A stretch of DNA of 14,020 nucleotides from Acidobacteriota bacterium (GTDB lineage Bacteria > Acidobacteriota > Blastocatellia > Pyrinomonadales > Pyrinomonadaceae), in the NCBI GenBank assembly GCA_019247865.1, contig JAFBAJ010000699.1:1-14020 (forward strand), read 5' to 3'. This document shows, piece after piece, positions 1 through 6,718 of this stretch. The notes under the pieces are model-generated. The model had not been told where the DNA came from. It saw only the letters and a list, made by a program, of their open reading frames with translations, and did no database searches. The stretch's first letter is position 1. Each line of letters starts with the position of its first letter. The position numbers and the translations under genes were made by a program.

Positions 1-41
1 AAACGGAAAAAGGAGGCAGGGGATGCCTCCTTTTTTCGTTT
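1..41. terminator. Strong bidirectional intrinsic terminator at window edge
   Basis: Bases 1-18 pair with 24-41 around a 5-nt loop (gggga at 19-23). The core aggaggca/tgcctcct is perfect, and the flanking A-run/T-run extends the stem to 18 pairs with a single G-T wobble at 6/36. Because the T-run follows the GC core on both strands, it can stop transcription from either side. It presumably ends a gene lying to the left of the window. Positions 42-143 hold nothing I can recognise. Confidence 0.88.
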
Positions 42-143
42 CGTCCGCAATTACAGGCAAGATGTTTGAGTAGTGATCGCAGCCTAACCCTCCATCCCTA
101 ACTAAAAGTTACGCGCGGCTTAAATGTTGGTTAAGTTCCGCCC

Positions 144-173
144 TGAACTAAAACCGCCATTCTCGCGTATACT
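144..173 (+). promoter_or_regulatory. Putative sigma-70 promoter of the M28 peptidase gene
   Basis: A near-consensus -10 box, TATACT, lies at 168-173. A weak -35 (TGAACT, 144-149) is 18 nt upstream. Transcription would begin near 180, giving a leader of about 40 nt to the ATG at 220. The position also argues against the upstream in-frame ATG at 124, which would precede the promoter. The -10 is good and the -35 is poor, so the call is tentative. Confidence 0.4.
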
Positions 174-210
174 TGAGCTACCTCTTGGAAGGTTATCTCA
201 AAACACAGAT

Positions 211-214
211 GGAG
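211..214 (+). promoter_or_regulatory. Ribosome binding site that fixes the M28 start at 220
   Basis: GGAG at 211-214 is 5 nt before the ATG at 220. The alternative in-frame ATG at 124 has no such motif, and using it would bury the signal peptide behind 32 extra residues. Confidence 0.6.
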
Positions 215-219
215 AAATC

Positions 220-1905
220 ATGAAACTGCCGTTCCGTTCCGCACAGATGCGCGCACGAATTCTGACTGGCTGGCTGCTCGCCTCGCTCCTGCTCACGACC
301 GTCGTCTCAGGACAAGGCACTGCGCCGCAGACCACGGCGACTCTTTCGGCGGCCGAGAGCAAGGCTTCGGCGCGCGTGCGTGTCGAGACCCTGCGCGAAG
401 TGACGACCGCGCTCTCGGACAAAGCGATGGAGGGGCGCGGCACAGCACAGGCGGGCGGCGAGCGGGCGGCGAAATACATCGCCGATAAATTCAAACAGCT
501 CGGCCTGAAGCCGCTCGGCGACGCGGGCGGCTACCTGCAGGCGGTCAGATTCAGAAGCACGGAAGTCTCTTCGGAAACCTCGCTCAAGGTCGGAGACGAC
601 AGCTTTATGCTCGGCGAGGATTTCGTGCCCGCGCCTCCCTTCACGGCGGATAAGAATCCGGCGAGCGCGCCGCTCGTCATCGTCGGCTACGGCGTCACGT
701 CCGAAGCCCTCAAGCGCGATGACCTGGCCGGAGTGGATGTCAAAGGCAAGGTCGTGATGGTCCTGAGAGGTCAGCCTAAGAACGTCAGCGCGGCACAGTG
801 GGCGCAGGAAGCGAACCTGCGCGCCATCGCCGGCAATCTGATCGGGCACGGCGTGGCGGGCATCATTTACGCCAACGCGAGCACGCCGCAGGCCTCGTAT
901 AAGGAGATCGCCGACTACCTCGTGCGGCGCAACGTCGCGCTGGCGGACGCGCCCGCGGCCCCCTTCAAGCTCCCGCCCATCATGCTCGTCAGCGATGCTG
1001 CGGCGAATAAGATGCTGGCCGGAACGGGCACGACCTTAGCGGAGCTGCTGGCGAAAGCTGAGACGGGCGAATCGGTTTCGCGCGAGGTGAGTAAGGCTGT
1101 CGCAATGGAGGTGACGGTCAAGCGCGAGCAGGTGACGGGCAGTAACGTCGTCGGCGTGCTCGAAGGCTCGGACGCGCGCCTCAAGAGCGAGGCCGTCGTC
1201 TACACTGCGCACTACGACGCCTTCGGCATCACTTCGTCCGGCAAGATTTATCCGGGCGCGGCCGACAACGCGCTCGGCGTCGGAGAGCTCGTCTCCATCG
1301 CCGAAGCCTTCACGAAGAGTTCGCCACGCCCGCGCCGCTCGATGATCTTTCTCGCGGTGACGGGCGAAGAGTACGGGCTGCTCGGCGCGGAATACTGGAC
1401 GAAGAATCCGACGTGGCCGCTGGAGAAGATCGCGGCCGACTTGAACTTTGACGGCATCGGGACGGAGGTGTATGCGCCGGTCAAGCGCATCGTCGGATTC
1501 GGCGCGGAGTATTCGGACCTCGGCCCGGTGATGAAAGAGGTGCTGGACGCGACCGGCATGATTCTGACGGCAGACCCTTTGCCGGAAGAGGGCGTTTTCT
1601 ATCGCTCAGACCATTACGCGTTCGTCAGGAAGGGCGTGCCGTCGCTGATGCTGCTCGGCGGCCCCGAAGGCGAGACGTCGAAGTGGATCATGCGCGCGCA
1701 GGCATGGATGGCGACCGACTATCATCAGCCGGGAGACATCGTCCGTCCGGACTGGAACTGGGACGGCGCGCGCACGGTCTCGGTCATCGGCATGCTCATC
1801 GGCCTCCGCGTCGCCAATCAGGAAGCGATGCCGCGCTGGCTCCCCTCCTCGCCCTTCAACCGCGCACGCGGCGCGGGCGAGCCGCCACCCTCGGAGAAGA
1901 AATAA
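220..1905 (+). CDS. Secreted M28-family zinc aminopeptidase with PA domain
   Basis: This is a di-zinc metallopeptidase of family M28, expected to remove N-terminal residues from peptides outside the cytoplasm. With the start at 220 it has 561 residues. Residues 1-31 form a signal peptide: a basic n-region, then a hydrophobic LTGWLLASLLLTTVV stretch, with likely cleavage near VSG/Q. A protease-associated (PA) domain occupies about 150-285. The catalytic domain carries the full M28 set: H331 (AHYD), bridging D349 (GAADNALG), the E383-E384 pair (TGEEYG; first is the general base, second a ligand), D411 (NFDG) and H465 (SDHYAF). The C-terminal tail is proline/charge-rich. It stands alone, with its own promoter and a palindrome behind it, converging on the TPR gene. 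In-frame reading upstream to 124 is possible but disfavoured by promoter, RBS and signal peptide. Substrate cannot be told from sequence. Confidence 0.92.
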   Translation: MKLPFRSAQMRARILTGWLLASLLLTTVVSGQGTAPQTTATLSAAESKASARVRVETLREVTTALSDKAMEGRGTAQAGGERAAKYIADKFKQLGLKPLGDAGGYLQAVRFRSTEVSSETSLKVGDDSFMLGEDFVPAPPFTADKNPASAPLVIVGYGVTSEALKRDDLAGVDVKGKVVMVLRGQPKNVSAAQWAQEANLRAIAGNLIGHGVAGIIYANASTPQASYKEIADYLVRRNVALADAPAAPFKLPPIMLVSDAAANKMLAGTGTTLAELLAKAETGESVSREVSKAVAMEVTVKREQVTGSNVVGVLEGSDARLKSEAVVYTAHYDAFGITSSGKIYPGAADNALGVGELVSIAEAFTKSSPRPRRSMIFLAVTGEEYGLLGAEYWTKNPTWPLEKIAADLNFDGIGTEVYAPVKRIVGFGAEYSDLGPVMKEVLDATGMILTADPLPEEGVFYRSDHYAFVRKGVPSLMLLGGPEGETSKWIMRAQAWMATDYHQPGDIVRPDWNWDGARTVSVIGMLIGLRVANQEAMPRWLPSSPFNRARGAGEPPPSEKK

Positions 1906-1940
1906 CCTGAGAGCCGTTTAGTAAAGTCCTAAATTGTTTT

Positions 1941-2042
1941 TCTCTGCGATTTCTCTGCGTGAACTCTGCGTCTCTGCGTTGAGATGATATTGGCAAACAC
2001 TCAACGCAGAGACGCAGAGAAGTCGCAGGGAAAGCGCAGAGA
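1941..2042. repeat. Palindromic word-repeat element A (ctctgcgt type)
   Basis: Two 43-nt arms, 1941-1983 and 2000-2042, match as inverted copies at 37 of 43 positions. The inner 20 nt are perfect, around a 16-nt loop. Each arm is a degenerate tandem of the word (t)ctctgcg(t), four copies per arm with variable spacers. It lies between the convergent stops of the M28 gene (1905) and the TPR gene (2066). It could serve both as a transcription terminator, although there is no proper T-run, and it has the form of a REP/MITE-like repeat. It contains no gene. Confidence 0.8.
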
Positions 2043-2065
2043 GTTGAATTGAGGTCACCACCGTA

Positions 2066-3022
2066 TTAGTTCTGCTTCCGCCCGCCGATCTTCTGCGCGC
2101 GTTCCGACATCTTCTCCGCTTCGACCAGGCGGGCGGTCTTACGCAGCAAGAGAGCCAGATTTTCCAGCAGGCTCTTGAGTCGCGCGTTGTCTGGGCCGAG
2201 GTATTTCTCGAAGATCGACAGAGATTGTCGAAACAGCGGCTCGGCCTTTTCATATCGCCCCTGCCGGGCATAGAGAACCGCCAAGTTTTCGAGCGTCAGC
2301 GCAGCCTTGAGGTCTACCGAATCTGGATCGCCGCGCAGCGCGAGGGACTGATTGTAAGCCGATTCGGCCGCCACCGCTTTGTCCTGAACGAGATACAGTG
2401 TCGCCAGCTCGTCATAGGCATCTGCCAGGCTCTCATTAATCGCGGAGGCATTGTTCAATCTTTTTTCCGGTCTGAATGCGCTCTTTTTGAGCGTCTCGAT
2501 CAGCCTCAGAGCGCTTTGCTCGGCCTCCGGAAATTTGCGCTCTGCTTTGTAGCAGTCGATCAGGTCCTGCGTGCTTTCGATGAACAGGCGTCGCGCCTCT
2601 TTATACGCGCCCACCTCGGAATCATAGAACTCAGGCCCCGAGCCGGTCTCGATTTTTAAGAGGGTTCTATCGTTTCTCCCGAGCACCACCGGGTTCTCAT
2701 ATTTCCCCATCAGTTTGGCCGTGAGCTTGACCACTTCCTGATACAAGGGCTCGGCGTCTGCGTATTTGCCCTGCGCGGCGTAGACGGCAGCCAGCCGCTC
2801 CATCGTCGATATCATCTGTGAGCTCTCGGAACCGAATTTCCGTGCATCCTTGAGGGCTGCGAGATACCATTTTTCGGCCTCCGCCAGATGATTCATCGCG
2901 CGTGCGCCGTTGCCCAGTGAGATATTCCGTTTCCATGATGAGGCGTCCTGCGCCCGCGCAGAGATGTGGCACAGGAGGATCAAACCCGCCACGGCGATCT
3001 TTAAGAAAGCGTCTCTCTTCAT
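2066..3022 (-). CDS. Exported TPR-repeat protein
   Basis: The 318-residue product has a signal peptide (MKRDAFLK, then a hydrophobic stretch at 8-20, probable cleavage after ARA at 22-24). The rest is mainly tetratricopeptide repeats of the kinesin-light-chain-like kind. Recognisable repeats lie near residues 34-67, 71-104 (LAAVYAAQGKYADAEPLYQE), 148-180, 201-234, 241-275 (LAVLYARQGRYEKAEPLFRQ) and 284-314. Such proteins are periplasmic scaffolds for protein-protein contacts; no catalytic domain is seen. A segment at about 105-147 fits no repeat. AGGAGA at 3034-3029 lies 6 nt before the ATG and supports the start. It is the last gene of a probable operon with the SnoaL-like and kinase genes upstream. 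Partner unknown. Confidence 0.82.
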   Translation of the reverse strand: MKRDAFLKIAVAGLILLCHISARAQDASSWKRNISLGNGARAMNHLAEAEKWYLAALKDARKFGSESSQMISTMERLAAVYAAQGKYADAEPLYQEVVKLTAKLMGKYENPVVLGRNDRTLLKIETGSGPEFYDSEVGAYKEARRLFIESTQDLIDCYKAERKFPEAEQSALRLIETLKKSAFRPEKRLNNASAINESLADAYDELATLYLVQDKAVAAESAYNQSLALRGDPDSVDLKAALTLENLAVLYARQGRYEKAEPLFRQSLSIFEKYLGPDNARLKSLLENLALLLRKTARLVEAEKMSERAQKIGGRKQN

Positions 3023-3049
3023 TTAGTCTCTCCTGACAACAGAGCGCGG

Positions 3050-3439
3050 CTAAAGAGCGAGCGCCTCAAGCATCCGCGGCGTGTCGACGTAGGGCTCAAA
3101 GCGCGCGAGCTTGCCGTCCTTCACCGTCCAGACGTGTGCGAGGCGGACATCGAAGTGGCGGCCGCTCTGCCTGACCTCGCCGCGCGTGTAGCCGATGGCG
3201 ATGACCTGCTCGCCCGCCTCGATGTACTCTTCGACCTCGACGCGCGAATCCACGTGCGAGAGCAGGCGGGTGAAGAATCCCAGCAAGCCCTGCGTGCCCG
3301 TGTACGTCCCGCCCCACGGCAGCAACTCCGTCTGCCGCACCTCGATCTGCGGATCGACCAGAGCCATCACCGCCGCCACATCCCTGCGCGCGAAGGCTTC
3401 ATAAGCCTGGCTCACCAGCTTTGCGTTTCCTGTTTCCAT
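3050..3439 (-). CDS. SnoaL-like (NTF2-fold) protein
   Basis: At 129 residues this has the length and pattern of the SnoaL-like/ketosteroid-isomerase-like group (COG3631 type). It shows an N-terminal helix pair with AYEAFARRDVAAVMALVDPQIEV, then W42 in PWGG, the GTQGLLGFF segment, and the closing strands HVWTVKDGKLARFEPYVDT. The fold forms a cone with a hydrophobic pocket; members are small-molecule isomerases, hydrolases or ligand binders, and function here cannot be assigned. No signal peptide, so cytoplasmic. It starts 17 nt after the kinase stop with no evident Shine-Dalgarno and ends 27 nt before the TPR start. This implies co-transcription with the sensor kinase, where it could be a ligand-binding accessory (inference only). 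Confidence 0.8.
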   Translation of the reverse strand: METGNAKLVSQAYEAFARRDVAAVMALVDPQIEVRQTELLPWGGTYTGTQGLLGFFTRLLSHVDSRVEVEEYIEAGEQVIAIGYTRGEVRQSGRHFDVRLAHVWTVKDGKLARFEPYVDTPRMLEALAL

Positions 3440-3456
3440 GATTTGAGATTTGAAGG

Positions 3457-6384
3457 TTAATCGCCCGCCGCGACGCGGAGCTGCGTGTGTGCCTCCGCCG
3501 TGGGAAGCGTGATGCGGAAGGTGGTGCCGCGGCCGGGCGCGCTCTCGACCGTGATGTGGCCGGAGTGCTCCTGCACGATGCCGTAAGAGATGGCGAGGCC
3601 GAGCCCTGTCCCGCGCCCGACGCCTTTGGTGGTAAAGAACGGATCGTAGATCTTGGCGACGTTTTCGGGCGCGATGCCGATGCCCGTGTCCGTGATCTCG
3701 ATGACGAGCGAATCATCTTCGCCCGAAGAGGTGTTGAGGCTGATGCGGCCGCTGTCCATGATGGCGTCGCGCGAATTAAGCAGCAGGTTGGTAAAGACCT
3801 GTTGCATCTTTCCGGCGTTGCCGAAAGCTTTGGGCAGGTCTGCTTCATAGTCGCGCACGACTTCGATCTGGCTCCGGCGCAGCTGCGGCTCCAGGAGTTG
3901 CAGCGTGTCGTCCAGTACTCGATGCACGTCGACTTCCGTAAACTCGGTCGCGCCGCCCGTGCGCGAAAAGTTGAGCAGGTTGTTGACGATGTTCGAGGCG
4001 CGGTCGGCCTGCCGTCGAACTTTTTGCAGGAGCGCGTGTTTCGGGTCTGTCTCAGGCAGCATGCCGAGGAGCATCTGCGTGTAGGAAGAGACTCCGGTCA
4101 GCGGCGTGTTGACTTCGTGCGCGACGCCCGCTGCCAGGAGGCCGATGCTCGAAAGCTTTTCGCGCTGTTGCAACTGCTCTTCGAGACGCACGCGCGAGGT
4201 CACGTCTTCGAGGACGACGAGCGCGCCGGTGCGCCCGGAGGTCTCGGACTGCAGGGGCGCGAGCGCGATGTTCAGGATTAGTCCACGTCCGTCCCGCGCC
4301 GCCGTGTGCAGCTTGTAGATGTTGCGCAGCTCCGTCAGCCGCCAGCGCTCGCCGCCCAGGACCTGCGCCAGCGTCTCCGCGAAATCCTCCGCGAAGAGCT
4401 CTTCGACGTGCTGGCCGATGGCCTCGTCGCGGCGGATGCCGAGCATCTCTTCCAGAGAAGAGTTGCAGCGCGTCACGCGCCCGTCGAGGTCGACCGCGAG
4501 CAGGCCGATGTTGACCGACTCGACGATGGATTCGTTGAACTCCTTCAAGAGCGCCAGCTCTGCCGCGCGCTCCTGCTGCTCCTGATAGAGCAGGCTGTTC
4601 TCAATCGCCACCGCGACGTAGCCTGAAACTGTGCGCAGGATTTCCACGTCCTCCGAAGAGAGCAGCGCGCCGTCCGCCGAACGCCCGAGGCCGATCACGG
4701 CCACCATCCGGCCGCGCACCACGCACGGCACGTAGTAATGCAGCGCCCGACGCACAAAGCCGCTCGTGTCCGGCAGGAGGTCCAGGTCGTCCGCGCGCAC
4801 GACTCCGGTTTCGGCCGAGCGGCGGCGAATCATCTCGCGGAAATCCGGCGGCACAATGACCGCCGTCGAGAGTCCGGCCGCGCGCGCCACGCGATAGCCC
4901 GCCGGGTCGCGCTTGTCTTCGATAAAGATGGCGACGCGCTCGACGCTCAGGACTTGTTGGAGACGACTGACGAGCGCGTTCAGCAATGGCTCCAGCGCCG
5001 TCGTCGCCGAAAGCGTGCGCCCGAAATCGAGCAGGCCCTGGCGCATGTCATACGTCTCGCCGTAAAAGAAGCGGTCGGCCCGCTCCTGTAAGAAATTCTT
5101 GATCGGCGCGGCAACCATCACGATCACGGCCATCGCCACGACCGCGATGATGACGCGGAAAGTGATCTCGCCCGGCGTCACCGCATCGCCCAGCGCGTAG
5201 ACTCCGGCCAGCCACACGACCCCGCCGATGAGGAGCGCAATCGCCAGCGTCGTCAAGCTATAGACGACCGCGCGCCGCACGACGATGTCCACGTCCATCA
5301 GGCGATACCGCACGACCGAATGGCCGAAGGCGAGCGGAATCAGGAGCAGCGGCACGACCGCGATGTCCGTCATCCAGCGCTCGCCCTCCAGCCCTAAGAA
5401 GTGCTGCGCACCATACAGCAAAGTAAGCGGCGTGACGGCGATGATCGCGCCCCACATGACCCACTTCAACTGCTGGCGAACGACCGTCGACTTGCTCTTG
5501 ATGAAGCGCCAGACGAGGATGCCCGTCCCGACCGTCAGGGCCAGCCAGAAATGGATGAAGGCGGCTTTGTCGAAGCGTCCGAGGAGATCGAAGTTTTCCG
5601 TCACGCCGAAGCGCACGAGGCGCGTGGGCGAGACGAAATACGCGACCGCCGCTACGAGCAGGAGCACGAACGCCGGAACGTAGAGCAGGCAGGCTCGCCA
5701 GCGGCGCTTGCTCAACAGGTGATAGCGCGTCGGATAGATGGCGCAGAAGTGCAGGAAGAGCGGAGCGAACAGGATAAACGCCGCGTCATCGAGAAACGCG
5801 ATGGCGAGGTCCAAGTCCTCGAACGTGCCGATGGGCTTGTAGAAATGGAAGACGAAGGCCACCAGGCAGACGCTCGCGAAGTGCAGCGCGAAGGGCGCGC
5901 GCCCGCCCTGCTTGAAGAGCACGAAGAGTCCGACGAAAAGATAGATGAGCCCGATGAATTTGAGATACAGGTCATGCTCGGTCCATCTGGCTTTGGAGTC
6001 CAGGCTGTAGAGGTCTGCGTAGTAGAAGCGCGTCTCGGACGGATTTGACGGGCGCTCATAATAGTAGGTCAGGTGGCTGCCGACGCCCGCCTCTTCGAGG
6101 AAGATCTGCACCTCGCTGGCGTTCGCGACCTCCTCGAAATTGGTCTCGTCATGGCTGATGCCGAGGAGCCGGTCGCCCGCGATGATGCCCGCGCGCGCGC
6201 CTGCATGGTTAAGCTCGACCCGCTGCGCGATGATGCCCTGCGGGGTCTGAACCCAGGTCACGCCGTCGGTCGGAGGGAATTTGTGCGTCGCGCGCTGCGT
6301 GAAATTGAGGATGCCGGCAGCCGCCAAGAGGGCCGCCAGAATCAGCAGCACCCATGTCCGCGTTGTCAGCCCGGAGCCTTTCAC
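3457..6384 (-). CDS. Membrane sensor histidine kinase, PDZ-TM-GAF-PAS-HisKA-HATPase
   Basis: A 975-residue sensor kinase that would autophosphorylate on histidine and pass phosphate to a response regulator not encoded here. Order: TM1 (about 10-28); an extracytoplasmic PDZ-like domain (about 42-115, HAGARAGIIAGDRLLGI); a bundle of about eight or nine further TM helices (141-426) containing the RYRLMDVDIVVRRAVVYSL segment typical of ComP-like sensors; GAF (about 455-598); PAS (about 613-730); HisKA with H756 in AGVAHEVNTPL; and HATPase_c with N box N870, G1 box DTGIGI (899-904), F box FFTTK and G2 box GTGLGL (925-930). All kinase motifs are intact and resemble NtrB-type (HPK4) kinases. The start codon is GTG, preceded by GAAGAGGG a few bases upstream; no better ATG is in frame. 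It heads a probable operon with the SnoaL-like and TPR genes. Signal sensed and regulator partner are unknown. Confidence 0.92.
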   Translation of the reverse strand: MKGSGLTTRTWVLLILAALLAAAGILNFTQRATHKFPPTDGVTWVQTPQGIIAQRVELNHAGARAGIIAGDRLLGISHDETNFEEVANASEVQIFLEEAGVGSHLTYYYERPSNPSETRFYYADLYSLDSKARWTEHDLYLKFIGLIYLFVGLFVLFKQGGRAPFALHFASVCLVAFVFHFYKPIGTFEDLDLAIAFLDDAAFILFAPLFLHFCAIYPTRYHLLSKRRWRACLLYVPAFVLLLVAAVAYFVSPTRLVRFGVTENFDLLGRFDKAAFIHFWLALTVGTGILVWRFIKSKSTVVRQQLKWVMWGAIIAVTPLTLLYGAQHFLGLEGERWMTDIAVVPLLLIPLAFGHSVVRYRLMDVDIVVRRAVVYSLTTLAIALLIGGVVWLAGVYALGDAVTPGEITFRVIIAVVAMAVIVMVAAPIKNFLQERADRFFYGETYDMRQGLLDFGRTLSATTALEPLLNALVSRLQQVLSVERVAIFIEDKRDPAGYRVARAAGLSTAVIVPPDFREMIRRRSAETGVVRADDLDLLPDTSGFVRRALHYYVPCVVRGRMVAVIGLGRSADGALLSSEDVEILRTVSGYVAVAIENSLLYQEQQERAAELALLKEFNESIVESVNIGLLAVDLDGRVTRCNSSLEEMLGIRRDEAIGQHVEELFAEDFAETLAQVLGGERWRLTELRNIYKLHTAARDGRGLILNIALAPLQSETSGRTGALVVLEDVTSRVRLEEQLQQREKLSSIGLLAAGVAHEVNTPLTGVSSYTQMLLGMLPETDPKHALLQKVRRQADRASNIVNNLLNFSRTGGATEFTEVDVHRVLDDTLQLLEPQLRRSQIEVVRDYEADLPKAFGNAGKMQQVFTNLLLNSRDAIMDSGRISLNTSSGEDDSLVIEITDTGIGIAPENVAKIYDPFFTTKGVGRGTGLGLAISYGIVQEHSGHITVESAPGRGTTFRITLPTAEAHTQLRVAAGD

Positions 6385-6640
6385 AGAGCCCTCTTCCCCT
6401 CTTTACGTCGAGCACACTCCAACATCAGTCAAAATCAGGCAAGCAATGTTCCAGCCGTTCCCGGCCCGAAACCGCTCAGGCTCGTTCCCGGCCAGAACCT
6501 GCGCGAGCGCCCAGCAACTGTTCTCTACACGCCGCTTCCTCTCTTTGGAAAGCACGATTGGCCCGGAATTACCGGTAAAGAGGAGGCGCGAGGCTTATCC
6601 AAAATTTTGGAGTCGCCCAAGAATTTGGAGTAACAGGCAG
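6385..6640. other. Intergenic leader of the kinase gene, with a short direct repeat
   Basis: This stretch lies between the kinase start and element B. No conserved gene is visible; plus-strand reading frames across it run on from the antisense of the kinase and look like shadows. An 11-nt direct repeat, cgttcccggcc, occurs at 6456-6466 and 6483-6493 (27-nt period), each followed within a few bases by gaaacc or agaacc. It could be a pair of binding sites for a regulator of the kinase operon, or chance in GC-rich DNA. On the minus strand TTGACT is present near 6431 but without a convincing -10, so I do not call a promoter. Confidence 0.35.
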
Positions 6641-6710
6641 AAAAGGGAAAGGAAAGAGGGAAAAGGGAGTTACAGCCGGACCCTTTTCACACGCTTTCCC
6701 TTCCCCTTTT
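6641..6710. repeat. Palindromic word-repeat element B (gggaaa type)
   Basis: A purine-only left arm of gggaaa-like words (6641-6667) faces a pyrimidine-rich right arm (6681-6710) around a 13-nt loop. The innermost 8 nt (gaaaaggg at 6660-6667, cccttttc at 6681-6688) and the outer aaaaggg are perfect; the middle has a few mismatches and a 3-nt length difference. It begins 8 nt beyond the stop of the barrel-protein gene and, read on the minus strand, ends in ccctttt. It is therefore a plausible terminator for that gene as well as a member of the palindrome class seen elsewhere in the window. Confidence 0.6.
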
Positions 6711-6718
6711 AAGCCGTT

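Noticed and set aside
1941..2042. CRISPR-like or tandem repeat array from the recurring ctctgcg words
   Set aside because: The words are 7-8 nt with irregular short spacers and are organised as an inverted pair; there are no unique spacers of constant length and no cas gene.
2225..2659. 144-residue plus-strand open frame opposite the TPR gene
   Set aside because: It lies wholly antisense to the TPR gene, whose signal peptide, repeats and Shine-Dalgarno are clear; the opposite frame is open because of GC-rich codon bias.
6541..6580. Sigma-54 promoter upstream of the kinase from gcacg and ttggc-like bases
   Set aside because: The required GG and GC dinucleotides at -24 and -12 are not at the correct spacing on either strand.
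6073..6633. 186-residue plus-strand open frame running from the kinase antisense into the spacer
   Set aside because: Most of it is antisense to the kinase N-terminus. Its translation is low-complexity with no recognisable motif and no Shine-Dalgarno.
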